A stretch of DNA of 64,000 bases, taken from positions 11,381 through 75,380 of the forward strand of contig CAWIHZ010000025.1 of the NCBI GenBank assembly GCA_963835955.1. The letters run 5' to 3'. The stretch is from Roseiarcus sp963835955. GTDB taxonomy: Bacteria; Pseudomonadota; Alphaproteobacteria; Rhizobiales; Beijerinckiaceae. The position numbers were made by a program, and so were the translations under genes. Shown one piece after another: positions 17,127-25,309 of this stretch (positions are counted from its first letter, which is position 1; each line of letters begins with the position of its first letter). The notes under the pieces are model-generated. The model ran no database searches. It was not told the origin of the DNA and worked only from the letters and a program-made list of their open reading frames with translations.

Positions 17127-18147
17127 TGGAAACGGGCCCCGGATGCCGCGCAATCGCTATCACGCAGGCCCCGTCACCGACCATTTCGACGGCGTTCGCT
17201 TCTTCAACAATTCGCCGCCGACACGCGACAGGGGTCTTGGGGATCTCCTGCGCTGGCGTCGGACCTCCCGGCCCGCGCCCTGGCCGGCTGAGGCGCCGGT
17301 TGCGATGGTCATGCCAGTCGCGCGAAGCGCCGCAACGCGCATCACCGTCGTCGGCCACGCGACCGTTCTCATTCAGACCTGCGGGCTCAACATCGTCTCC
17401 GACCCCGTCTGGTCCGAGCGGGCCAGCCCTCTCTCCTTCGCGGGTCCAAAACGAGTTTCTCCCCCTTCCATCGCCTTTGACGACCTGCCGCCGATCGATT
17501 TCGTTCTCCTCAGCCACAACCACTACGACCATTTTGACGTCGGCACCCTCACCCGCCTTGTCCGGCGTGACGATCCTGTCATCCTCACGCCGCTCGGCAA
17601 CGACGCCATCGTGCGCCGATCGATTCCCCGTGCTCGTCTTGCCGGAGGCGACTGGTGGGATCGTCGTCGCATCGCCGATGACGTCGAAGTCGCTTTCGTT
17701 CCGGCCCAGCACTGGTCTGCGCGCGGCGCCTTCGACAGGCGCATGGCGCTTTGGTGCGGCTTCGTCGTGCGAGCAGGCGGCGAACTGGTCTATTTCGCGG
17801 GCGACACCGGCTACGGTGACGGCAGCGTCTTCGACGCCATACGGCACCGCATCGGGAGCCCCGACGTGGCTTTGCTGCCGATAGGGGCGTATGCGCCGCG
17901 CTGGTTAATGGCCGAGCAGCACGTCAACCCCGAGGAAGCGATCATGATCTTCGAGGCGCTGCAAGCCCGGCGCGCCATCGGCATTCACTGGGGCGTGTTT
18001 CGTCTCAGCGACGACGGGTGGGCCGAACCGCGCGAGACGCTGGCGCGCGCGCTGGCCGAACGGGACATCGAACCGTGGCGCTTCCCGGCGGGCGGGCCGG
18101 GCTATGTCTGGAACGCTGATCCGCAAGAGCCCGCTGAACGGGATTGA
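17116..18147 (+). CDS. Metallo-beta-lactamase-fold hydrolase (NAPE-PLD/UlaG-like)
   Basis: A 343-residue MBL-fold protein. The metal motif SHNHYDHFD, the strand motif GHATVLIQ, a later GDTGYG and the final IGIHWGVF match the NAPE-PLD-like branch. It lacks a signal peptide. The branch includes phosphodiesterases and lactonases acting on N-acyl phospholipids or cyclic esters; the substrate here is unknown. The first ATG overlaps the typA stop by 11 bp. A second ATG at 17143 is equally plausible. Its position between typA and a duplicated typA tail suggests that it arrived as inserted DNA. Confidence 0.87.
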   Translation: MEPDGNGPRMPRNRYHAGPVTDHFDGVRFFNNSPPTRDRGLGDLLRWRRTSRPAPWPAEAPVAMVMPVARSAATRITVVGHATVLIQTCGLNIVSDPVWSERASPLSFAGPKRVSPPSIAFDDLPPIDFVLLSHNHYDHFDVGTLTRLVRRDDPVILTPLGNDAIVRRSIPRARLAGGDWWDRRRIADDVEVAFVPAQHWSARGAFDRRMALWCGFVVRAGGELVYFAGDTGYGDGSVFDAIRHRIGSPDVALLPIGAYAPRWLMAEQHVNPEEAIMIFEALQARRAIGIHWGVFRLSDDGWAEPRETLARALAERDIEPWRFPAGGPGYVWNADPQEPAERD

Positions 18148-18206
18148 AGTCAAAACAGTGACCCTTGGTCCCTCGCTTGCGCAGGCGACCGGGCGGCCGC
18201 CCGAAT

Positions 18207-18404
18207 ATCCGCACCCATTCCAAGGACGAGGCCGTTCGCCTGACCCCGCCGATCCAGATGACGCTGGAGAAGGCGCTCGCCTATATCCAGGACGACGAGC
18301 TGGTCGAGGTGACGCCGAAGTCGATCCGCCTGCGCAAGGGCCTCCTCGACCCGAACGACCGCAAGCGCGCCGAGCGCGCCAGGGCGGCGGAGGGAGCAGC
18401 GTGA
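18207..18404 (+). pseudogene. Duplicated 3' end of typA
   Basis: Positions 18207-18387 repeat 16920-17100 with only four substitutions in about 180 bp, three of them silent. The first 120 bp or so are identical. The reading frame is the typA frame and runs to its own stop at 18404 with a different tail (ARAAEGAA instead of AKANESAIYGA). No start codon or N-terminal part belongs to it, so it is a remnant. It marks the far boundary of an insertion or duplication that contains the MBL gene. Confidence 0.9.
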
Positions 18405-18567
18405 GGCGCCCGGCGAATCCTTCTCCCGCCGCGTCGCCCGTGACCTCCTTGGAGCGCCGGCCGTGGCGGGACCGCCTCGCGCGCGTCAGGCGCACAACGA
18501 TCCGAGCGGCTTGCGCCCGCCACAATGGCGCGGCAACATCGGGGGACTCTCAATCGCGAAGGTCGCC

Positions 18568-19233
18568 ATGTTTTCGTCCGCCACACGCCCGCTTCCGCCA
18601 TACCGCAACTACAGCAACGCCGAACTGATCGCCGACGGCGCGGTCCATGCCGCGGCGCTGGTCGCCGGCGTCATCGCCTTTTCGGTGCTGTTCCAGAAGG
18701 TCGCGATGCACGGGAGGCTGAGCGACGGCGTAGCGATGGCGGTCTACGCCGCCGGCTTTTTTCTGCTGTTCGGATTTTCCTGCGCCTATAACATGGCGCC
18801 GCCCTCGGCGACGAAAAGGCTGCTGAGGCGTTTCGACCTCGCCTCGATCTATCTGATGATCGGCGGCACCTACACAGCGCTCCTCTCGCAAGCCCGCTAC
18901 GCGCCATGGGTGGTCGCGCTCGTGGCGGCGGTGTGGACCGGCGCGCTCGCCGGCGCGTCGATCAAGCTGTTTCTGCCGGGGCGCTTCGACCGCCACGCGA
19001 TTCTGCTCTATCTCGCGCTCGGCTGGTCGGCGCTGATCGCGGTCAAGCCGCTCGTCTCGGCGTTGCCGGCGGGGACGCTTGCGCTCGTGTTCGCCGGCGG
19101 GGCGATCTATTGCGTCGGCGTGGTGTTCCATCGCTGGGAAAGTCTCAAGTTCCAGAACGCGATCTGGCACACTTGCGTCACGGCCGCGGCCGCGTGTCAC
19201 TTCGCCGGCGTTCTGCAGGCGGTCGGGCGCTGA
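18568..19233 (+). CDS. Hemolysin III / PAQR-family membrane protein
   Basis: A 221-residue protein with about seven hydrophobic helices. The YqfA/hemolysin III pattern is present: the N-terminal NAELIADGAVHAAALVAG, then MIGGTYTALL and the final WHTCVTAAAACHF. The conserved histidines and acidic residues of the PAQR fold are candidates for metal binding. Despite the name, most bacterial members are not toxins and affect membrane homeostasis. ATG 18568 is chosen because the conserved domain begins shortly after it. Upstream in-frame sequence covers the duplicated typA region and is not family-like. Confidence 0.85.
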   Translation: MFSSATRPLPPYRNYSNAELIADGAVHAAALVAGVIAFSVLFQKVAMHGRLSDGVAMAVYAAGFFLLFGFSCAYNMAPPSATKRLLRRFDLASIYLMIGGTYTALLSQARYAPWVVALVAAVWTGALAGASIKLFLPGRFDRHAILLYLALGWSALIAVKPLVSALPAGTLALVFAGGAIYCVGVVFHRWESLKFQNAIWHTCVTAAAACHFAGVLQAVGR

Positions 19234-19492
19234 ATTGGCGCAGCGCCGGACCGGGACGCCGCCGCCGCTTCCTGGTCGCGGATCGAATCCGCTTTTCCGG
19301 CTCGCGGCGCGATTTGGCGGGCGAAGCGGGTCGGCTGCGAGACTGTTCAGCTCCCGCTCGACGTTCGTCGCCGGCGACAGGCCTGCGGCGCGCCCTTCTC
19401 ATGCAGTTCGTTTGTGATAAAGTGAAATCCTCGAATCGAGCAGGGGCGGCGCGATCGATCTGCGATATGGGCTATCGACAAGGAGCATCGTC

Positions 19493-20065
19493 ATGACGAA
19501 TTCGCTTTCCCTGGGGCTCGGACCCACTCCGGAGCTCGCCCCGCTGCACGCGAAATGGGGCTGGATCGTCGCCCTCGGAGTCGTCTATCTCGTCGCCGGG
19601 TTCATCGCGCTCGGCAGCGTCGTCAGCGCGACCCGGGCCACCGTATTCGTGGTCGGCATCATGATGGTGATCGCCGGCGTCGCCGAGGTCATCAATGCGT
19701 TTCAGATCAAGACCTGGGGCAGGTTTCTGTTCTGGCTGGTGCTTGGAATCCTCTACGTCATCGCGGGCTTTGTCGCGTTCGAGAACCCGTTGCTCACGGC
19801 GGTGTGGCTGACCCTCATTCTCGGCGTCGCGCTGCTTGCCTCAGGCCTGATGCGCATCTTTCTCGCCCTCAACATGAAACACGGATCGCCCTGGATATGG
19901 GTCGTCGTGTCCGGCGTGATCACGCTGCTTTTGGGCCTGATCATCCTTGTCCATTGGCCGATCTCATCGCTCTGGACGCTCGGAATCTTCCTCGGCGTCG
20001 ACCTCATCTTTGCCGGCGCCGGCTGGATCGGCATGGGCATGGGATTGAAGCAGGCGGCCGCCTGA
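19493..20065 (+). CDS. HdeD-family membrane protein
   Basis: A 190-residue protein with six predicted transmembrane helices in three DUF308 repeats. Recognisable segments are GWIVALGVVYLVAGFIAL and GVITLLLGLIILVHWPIS. HdeD-like proteins are linked to acid or envelope stress. An AAGGAG site (19478-19483) precedes the ATG. The 259 bp upstream hold no gene I can support. The small LapA-like gene 130 bp downstream is probably in the same transcription unit. Confidence 0.9.
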   Translation: MTNSLSLGLGPTPELAPLHAKWGWIVALGVVYLVAGFIALGSVVSATRATVFVVGIMMVIAGVAEVINAFQIKTWGRFLFWLVLGILYVIAGFVAFENPLLTAVWLTLILGVALLASGLMRIFLALNMKHGSPWIWVVVSGVITLLLGLIILVHWPISSLWTLGIFLGVDLIFAGAGWIGMGMGLKQAAA

Positions 20066-20195
20066 CCGGGATTGTCGGCGGCTTGCGCCTTCTGAAGCGT
20101 CGAAGCGTCTGCGACGGACCAATGCGCGGGACGCCGCGCGAGGTGAACATGGCGCGTTCAGGCGATTCGACCGCCGTTAAGGGAGGAAAATCGAC

Positions 20196-20429
20196 GTGCG
20201 AACGATTTATCTGGCGATCATCGTCATCTTTGTCGCCGTTCTGATCATCTTCCTGTTCCAGAACACCCAGTCCGTCAGCGTGGCCTTCCTCACCTTGGCC
20301 GTGAGCATGCCGCTCGCTGTTCTCGTCTTCGTCGTCTACCTCCTGGGAGCGGCGACCGGCGGCAGCCTGTTCGGGCTTTTGCGGCGGTCCTACTCAGCTT
20401 CGTGGGGATCGCCGGGCGGCCATCGCTGA
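20196..20429 (+). CDS. LapA-domain small membrane protein
   Basis: A 77-residue protein with two transmembrane helices separated by a short loop (FLFQNTQSVSVAFLTLAVSMP). The QN-x(2)-SV-x-F motif is the hallmark of LapA/DUF1049 proteins, which in E. coli work with LapB in lipopolysaccharide assembly control. The start is GTG with GGGAGG ten bases upstream. No lapB gene is nearby. Confidence 0.8.
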   Translation: MRTIYLAIIVIFVAVLIIFLFQNTQSVSVAFLTLAVSMPLAVLVFVVYLLGAATGGSLFGLLRRSYSASWGSPGGHR

Positions 20430-20441
20430 CCAGTCGGAAGC

Positions 20442-20492
20442 AAGCAGGATTTCGGAAAAGCGGCCACCGGCTTTCCGACAAAAATCCTGCTT
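20442..20492. repeat. Dispersed palindrome, AAGCAGGATTT family, copy 2
   Basis: AAGCAGGATTT...AAAATCCTGCTT with an inner stem CGGAAAAG/CTTTCCG and loop GCGGCCACCGG. It has the same plan as 15192-15243, with loop in the opposite orientation. It abuts the broken 3' end of the IS66-like transposase gene. Confidence 0.75.
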
Positions 20493-20494
20493 AT

Positions 20495-21607
20495 TCAAGG
20501 ACTTTTAGCGGCCGCGCGTTGGGCGTCGGTGAACGTATCGAGTTTGTGGACCAGGCGTTCGGCGTGGACCCAGCACAGGCCATGCTGGCCGACATTGAAC
20601 TGGCCGGCGTCGTCGCTGACGACCACGGTGTCGGTGAGCAAGCCATGCGCCTTGACGCTGCCCCACAGAGCGCCCTCGGTGGCGATCAGCACGGGATCGG
20701 GATGGACCTTCAGGGCGGCGACGCCGAGCCGCTCCAGATGAGCGTTCCAGGCCGCGCGATCGGCGAAGACGCGATTCTCATGCTCGCTCAGGCGGGCGAT
20801 GACGGGGCCGGCGAGCGCGCGGGCGCGCATATAGGCCATGGCTTCGTCATTGACGATGTAGTCGCCATGCCCGGCGCGCAACAGTTCGAGGAAGTTGAGG
20901 CGCCTCTTTGAACCGGTGGTCCCGAACCAGGTGAAGTGCGGGTTGCCGATCTGGGTGCAGAAGCCGTTCTTGGCCTTGTGGCGCGCCCCGGTGTCGTCGA
21001 CCGTGATCCACGCCGCGTTGGTCAAGCCGGCTCGCAGCACGGCGCGGGCTTCGTCCAGGAAGCTCTGCTTGCCGGCGATCAGCAGGCGAACGATCTGCCG
21101 CTTTGAGATCACGACGCCGAACCCGCGCAACAGCGTGACCAGCCGCGCCGCCGTGACCTGTCCCTGATGATATTGGGCGAGCACGAAGCGGCGCAGTTCG
21201 GGTCCGAAATGACCTTCGACGCCCGCCGGCAAGGGCGCCATCACCGTCTTGCCGTCCGGGGTCCGCCAGCATTGCCGGCGAAAGCAGGTCACATGCGAGC
21301 GGATCATCAGATCCTGAACCAGATAACTCGCGTAGCCCTTGAAACGCGAGCGGGGCGGCGCATCGACCTCGAGCTTGCGCTCCTCGTCGATCACCAGCTT
21401 CGCGCGCGTGCCACCGCGCCGGCGCTCGCCCGACGGGTCCGACGGTTGCGCCTCGCTCGCCTTTTCCATGCCGCTCGGTTTGACGTTCGCCTTGATGTCC
21501 GGCCGACCAGGCCCGCCCTTCCGGCCGTTCGTCGGTGGGCAAACGAATGGCTGCTTAAGGCGAGGCGTCGGCGGACAGTCTCCGCGGTCGGGATCCGAAA
21601 TCGACAT
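20495..21607 (-). pseudogene. IS66-like transposase, C-terminally truncated
   Basis: 370 residues from the ATG at 21607, with IS66-type features. These are the proline-rich KPSG linker, the arginine-rich lead-in, the catalytic region AWITVDDTGARHKAKNG and VVVSDDAGQFN, then LCWVHAERLVHKL. Full-length relatives continue for roughly another hundred residues with the last catalytic acidic residue. Here translation stops after RAAAKSP, where the palindromic repeat begins. No terminal inverted repeats or accessory tnpA/tnpB genes are seen. A longer open frame upstream is antisense to mtgA and is not part of the gene. Confidence 0.75.
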
Positions 21608-21646
21608 CGCTTGCCCGACGCGGCGACTTGGGCCAAGGCTTTCGGG

Positions 21647-22330
21647 GTGGCCCGGCGGCGCTCCCCATTCAGCATTTTGGCCCGCGCGTTTGGCTGGACC
21701 GGGTTGGCGCTGATTTGCGTCTTCGCCGCGCTCGTCGCGCTCTACGCCGTGGCGCCGCCGGTTTCGACGCTGATGCTGGCCCGCAAAATCGAGGGCAAGA
21801 GCTACCAGCGCATCGTCGTGCGGCTGAAGGACGTCTCGCCGGCGGCCGTCGCGGCGGTGGCGGCGTCGGAGGACGCCACATTCTGCCGCAACGACGGGGT
21901 CGACTGGGACGCGCTCTATGAAGTCCTGGACCGCAGGGGCTTCCCCAGACGCGGCGCCTCGACGATCACCATGCAGACGGCGAAGAACCTGTTTCTGTGG
22001 CCGGGCCGCTCGGTCATTCGCAAGGGCATAGAGATCGGCATGGCGCTGGTCCTCGGCGAGGTCTGGTCGAAGCGGCGCACGATGGAGATCTACCTCAACA
22101 TCGCCCAATGGGGCGACGGGCTCTTCGGCATCGAGGCGGCGGCGCGGCGCTATTTCCACAAGAACGCGAGCCAGCTTGACGCGCGCGAGGGGGCGCTGCT
22201 CGCGACCTCGCTGCCGAACCCGATCGAGCGCAATCCGGCGCATCCGCGGCTGTTCCAGCGCCGTCTCGCTCTCCATGTCGAGGCGCGGGCGCTCGGCAGC
22301 GCCGAATGGCTGAATTGCCTGGCCCGATAG
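21647..22330 (+). CDS. mtgA: Monofunctional biosynthetic peptidoglycan transglycosylase MtgA
   Basis: 227 residues: one N-terminal transmembrane helix (ALICVFAALVALYAVAPP), then a family-51 glycosyltransferase domain. Catalytic-region motifs are EDATFCRNDGVDW, RRGASTITMQTAKNLFLW and KRRTMEIYLNIAQWG, with the glutamates of the active site present. It polymerises lipid II into glycan strands in the periplasm. GTG 21647 gives the normal family length. Upstream in-frame codons are antisense to the transposase and would add over 150 unrelated residues. The truncated IS66-like gene ends 40 bp upstream and may have replaced the native promoter region. Confidence 0.9.
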   Translation: MARRRSPFSILARAFGWTGLALICVFAALVALYAVAPPVSTLMLARKIEGKSYQRIVVRLKDVSPAAVAAVAASEDATFCRNDGVDWDALYEVLDRRGFPRRGASTITMQTAKNLFLWPGRSVIRKGIEIGMALVLGEVWSKRRTMEIYLNIAQWGDGLFGIEAAARRYFHKNASQLDAREGALLATSLPNPIERNPAHPRLFQRRLALHVEARALGSAEWLNCLAR

Positions 22331-22509
22331 CTTTGGCCCCAACAAATTCTTTGCTGAAAATCCAAAGCTGTGCTACTGTGCCTCCCGTGATGGGCAGGGC
22401 GTTCGCCGGCGCGAGGCCGAGACGCGAGGGCGGAAAGCCACTCCTTCAACTCCCGCGGGCACATATCACACGAAATGCGCGGTCGTTATTAACCCTGATG
22501 ATTTTTTCG

Positions 22510-22553
22510 TTTGGATTCGCGCTAACCCCTTAAAAAGTCCCGATTCGGACGAA
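22510..22553 (-). repeat. Conserved repeat tail, copy 1
   Basis: Minus-strand reading TTCGTCCGAATCGGGACTTT continues to AAGGGGTTAGCGCGAATCCA and matches 63697-63741. It abuts the AATCCAAGC hairpin array, just as the second copy abuts a GGGAAGCCAGCGAAAG array. Confidence 0.7.
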
Positions 22554-22556
22554 GGA

Positions 22557-22640
22557 ATCCAAGCAAATCCAAGCAAATCCAAGCGTTTTTTTGCTTGGAT
22601 TTGCTTGGATTTGTTGGGTCTGGCTTGGATTGGCTTGGAA
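22557..22640. repeat. AATCCAAGC tandem array with long inverted repeat
   Basis: Three AATCCAAGC-like units, then a run of seven T, then the reverse-complement units GCTTGGATT repeated toward 22640. The perfect stem is about 20 bp. The T-rich loop and AT-rich ends make it look like a bidirectional terminator or a repeat-driven cruciform. Confidence 0.75.
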
Positions 22641-22748
22641 AAATTTGGCCGGCCCAATCGCGCGCTTCAGCCTCCGCCGCCGCGCCGCTTGACGCGCTTC
22701 CGGCGGGAAGTCAGTCTTGCCCGGCGTCGAAGACAAGAGGAGGCCGCG

Positions 22749-23225
22749 ATGCGCGCCTCGGCGGGCGGAACGGGTCTTGCGAGCGTTTTCGCCGCCGCGC
22801 TCGCATGCGCCGCGGCCGCTTGGCCCGCTTTCGCTGCGGGCGGCGCTGGCTATTGCGCCGCCGGCCCGGGACGTCAATCGGCGGCGCCCGTTCCCAAGGA
22901 GCTTCGCTCCGCGGTCGCCAAGGCGTTCGGCGTCAGCGTCGATCAGGCGCGCGACGCCATGGTTCGCTGCGCCGGCGGCAAGCTGATGGCCTGCTGGGTC
23001 GGGGCCAACCTCGATTGCGGCAGGGCCAACGTTCATCGCCGGCTCCTCGGCGCGAGCGCCTGGTGCCGCGATCATCCCGGCGCCGAGTCCGTCCCGATGG
23101 TCGCGACCGGCCACGACACGATCTATGACTGGCGCTGCGAAGGCCGCCGCGCCGTCGCCGGCAAGCCGAACCGGACAGTCGACGCCCGCGGCTACATCGC
23201 CGGCAATTGGCGGGAAATCCCGTAG
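22749..23225 (+). CDS. Exported protein of unknown function
   Basis: 158 residues. A signal peptide (SVFAAALACAAAAWPAFA) is followed by a small domain with paired cysteines (GYCAAG, MVRCAGGKLMACW, LDCGRAN, SAWCRDHP, DWRCEG). These could form disulfides in the periplasm. The C-terminus YIAGNWREIP looks conserved-protein-like. The ATG at 22749 has a strong GAGGAGG site. I do not recognise the family. The convergent 4-helix membrane gene starts its stop codon 55 bp downstream. Confidence 0.7.
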   Translation: MRASAGGTGLASVFAAALACAAAAWPAFAAGGAGYCAAGPGRQSAAPVPKELRSAVAKAFGVSVDQARDAMVRCAGGKLMACWVGANLDCGRANVHRRLLGASAWCRDHPGAESVPMVATGHDTIYDWRCEGRRAVAGKPNRTVDARGYIAGNWREIP

Positions 23226-23279
23226 GCGCCGGATGAGGCCGGCGCGTGAGGCGGAGTCCGGGAAGAGAAGCGCGCGGTC

Positions 23280-23771
23280 CTACCGCATGATCTCGATCAG
23301 CAGCACCCATGCGCTCAGGACGACGGCGATCATGCAGACGATGTCACCGGCCGCGATCCAATAGAGGCCGGCGCGCGCGCCGGTCGCCAGCAGCGCGCCG
23401 CCGATGACGACCAGCGAGCCGACGGCCGCGCTCATGGCGGCGCGCGCCATCCGCTTGGTCGCCCCGACGTTTTCGTTCGCCCGCCGCGACCGCGTCTGGA
23501 TGACGATCACCGCGAAGAGCATCGCCAGACCGACGGCCAGAACCTCCGTTCCGACGACCAGCGCCGGCTGTTCGGGAACGAGGACGAGGCCGGTCGCGGT
23601 CAACGCCCCGACCGGCACGATCAGGGCCTCGAAGGCCCGGCTGGGCAGAGATGTGAAAGCGAGGATGCGGGTGAGGTTGATCGAGATCGCCACCACGATG
23701 AAACCGGTCAGTGCGGCGAGCGCGCCCAACTCGGCGGCGAAGAAGGTGGACCAGTCGGACGTCAGCGGCAT
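23280..23771 (-). CDS. Four-helix membrane protein of unknown function
   Basis: 163 residues with four predicted transmembrane helices: about 14-32, 48-62, 72-92 and 107-160 in two close segments. The opening MPLTSDWSTFFAAELGALAALTGFIVVAISINL resembles small uncharacterised membrane proteins of Hyphomicrobiales. A basic cytoplasmic loop (QTRSRRANENVGATKRMAR) separates the helical pairs. No enzymatic motif is present. It lies 46 bp after the beta-propeller gene region on the same strand but reads away from it, so an operon with that gene is not certain. Confidence 0.65.
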   Translation of the reverse strand: MPLTSDWSTFFAAELGALAALTGFIVVAISINLTRILAFTSLPSRAFEALIVPVGALTATGLVLVPEQPALVVGTEVLAVGLAMLFAVIVIQTRSRRANENVGATKRMARAAMSAAVGSLVVIGGALLATGARAGLYWIAAGDIVCMIAVVLSAWVLLIEIMR

Positions 23772-23817
23772 GGTCGGGCCTCGCGGGCGATTTGGGGGCG
23801 GAGGGCCGCTGACGGCT

Positions 23818-25122
23818 CTACCGCATGTTCCCGGTATGCCCGAGGGAATAGCGGCCCGGCTGCGGCCACACCGTCAGCCCGTGCGGCATGCCGCCGACCG
23901 GAATCGTCCTGACCGAGCCGTCCTCAGTGTTGAAGGCGTAGACGACGCCGTCGTAGCGGCCCGACAGCCACAGCCATTTGCCGTCGGCGCTTAAGTTGCC
24001 CATATCCGGGCTGCCGCCGCCGGGAATCGTCCAGGTGGCCACGACCTTGCGGGTCTTGAAGTCGATCACCGAGACGCTGCCGTGGCCGTGCCTGACGCCG
24101 GCGATGTCGTGGGTGCCGCGGTTGGAGACATAGAGCTTGGTCCCGTCGCGGCTCGGGTAGAGGCCGTGCGCTCCGACCCCGGTCGGGATGAAGCCAAGCT
24201 CCCCGAACACATCGCCGTCGATGACGATGACGCCGTCCTTCAGCATGTCGGCGACGAAAAACGCCTTGCCGTCGGGCGCGACCCTGATGTCCTGCGGCAT
24301 ATGGCCGGGCGACAGCGGCAGCGTTTCGACCAGCCTGTGGTGGACGAGATCGATCTTGGCCAGCGCGTTGTTGTATTCGCAGGTGAAGATCGCGTAACTG
24401 CCGTCAGGCGAAAAATCGGCGTGGTTGATGCCGGCGCATTTCGGGGTGTTGATATAGCCCTGAAGGGCCATTGTGTGCGGATCGCGGAATTCCAGCCTGC
24501 GCATCGCTTCGGCGACCAGGATCGCCGACCTGCCGTCGGGGGTGAAATACATGTTGTAGGAATCGGGCACGGCGATCGCCTGGCCGAGCTTGCCGGTCCG
24601 GGGATCGATCGGCATCACGTCGCCGTGGCCGTCGCCGCCGTAACTGATGTCGCCCGAGACCCACAGCGTCTGCAGATCCCAGGACGGAACGATATGCTCG
24701 GGGCTCGGAATCGCGGTCAGGCTCTCGATCACCTTGAAGGTCTTAGGGTCAATGACGTCGACCTTGCCGGTCAGGAGATTGGGCGAATAGACGCGCGACA
24801 ATTGTCCGGCGACGGCGGGGCTGAACATGCCCGCCCCGGTTCCGGCATAGACGTTCTTCGGATCGACCGGCGCGGGCATCGACAGGTTGGCCGGGGGCAG
24901 ATCCATCGGCTTTTCTGGTCCGAGCTGATAGGCGGCGAGCTCGATGAAGTCGCTCTCGGTGCGGCCTTGCTCGACGATGCTGCGGCAGAACGAGGCGCAT
25001 TGCGTCGCGTCTGCGCATAGGGTCGGAATGGTCAGCGACTGCGCGGTCGGCAATCCCGAATCCGAGCCGACCGCGATCGACATCGCCGCCGCTGAGGCGG
25101 CCAGCCACAGGCGAAATTTCAT
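23818..25122 (-). CDS. Exported YVTN-type beta-propeller protein
   Basis: 434 residues. A signal peptide (LWLAASAAAMSIAVGSDSG) is followed by a short cysteine-containing N-terminal region (LCADATQCASFC). A seven-bladed propeller of the YncE/cytochrome-d1-like type follows, with blade motifs such as YTPNLLTGKVDVID-like strands, FFVADMLKDGVIVID and KLYVSNRGTHD. These proteins often accompany quinoprotein or methylamine/alcohol dehydrogenases, or bind metals in the periplasm; none of those partners is adjacent. The ATG at 25122 is chosen for the signal peptide. The longer open frame upstream is not conserved-looking. Confidence 0.8.
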   Translation of the reverse strand: MKFRLWLAASAAAMSIAVGSDSGLPTAQSLTIPTLCADATQCASFCRSIVEQGRTESDFIELAAYQLGPEKPMDLPPANLSMPAPVDPKNVYAGTGAGMFSPAVAGQLSRVYSPNLLTGKVDVIDPKTFKVIESLTAIPSPEHIVPSWDLQTLWVSGDISYGGDGHGDVMPIDPRTGKLGQAIAVPDSYNMYFTPDGRSAILVAEAMRRLEFRDPHTMALQGYINTPKCAGINHADFSPDGSYAIFTCEYNNALAKIDLVHHRLVETLPLSPGHMPQDIRVAPDGKAFFVADMLKDGVIVIDGDVFGELGFIPTGVGAHGLYPSRDGTKLYVSNRGTHDIAGVRHGHGSVSVIDFKTRKVVATWTIPGGGSPDMGNLSADGKWLWLSGRYDGVVYAFNTEDGSVRTIPVGGMPHGLTVWPQPGRYSLGHTGNMR

Positions 25123-25309
25123 CCTTGCCCTGTCCCTCCAGGACGCCGGCCGGTTGAGGCGCGCTCCGGGCGATTCGGCGAAAATGCGACAGCCAGAATG
25201 ACTATCCGATGAACAGCGCGGGCGTATACAAGGAGTTCTCCGCCGGGCGTCGAGTCCGCCCGCCGCGCGGCCGATGGCGCGGACCCGCGACATCGCCTAT
25301 TCTTACCCC

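Larger units (their letters stand above)
22331..22748. other. Non-coding region with repeat family and hairpin
   Basis: 418 bp without a supportable gene. It contains a conserved repeat tail at 22510-22553 (minus orientation) that recurs at 63697-63741. Next to it is an array of AATCCAAGC units forming a very long hairpin. An open frame starting at 22605 runs into the exported-protein gene but reads low-complexity repeat and is rejected as coding. Confidence 0.6.

Noticed and set aside
15279..17153. Long minus-strand open frame opposite typA (624 codons)
   Set aside because: It is the complementary shadow of typA caused by high GC. Its translation has no recognisable domain, while the plus strand is a perfect TypA.
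21608..22345. N-terminal extension of the IS66-like transposase into a 616-codon frame
   Set aside because: This part is antisense to mtgA, which is well supported on the plus strand.
22605..22748. Upstream extension of the exported-protein gene
   Set aside because: It translates the GCTTGGATT repeat (MDLLGLAWIGLEKF), and the ATG at 22749 has a far better ribosome binding site and signal peptide.
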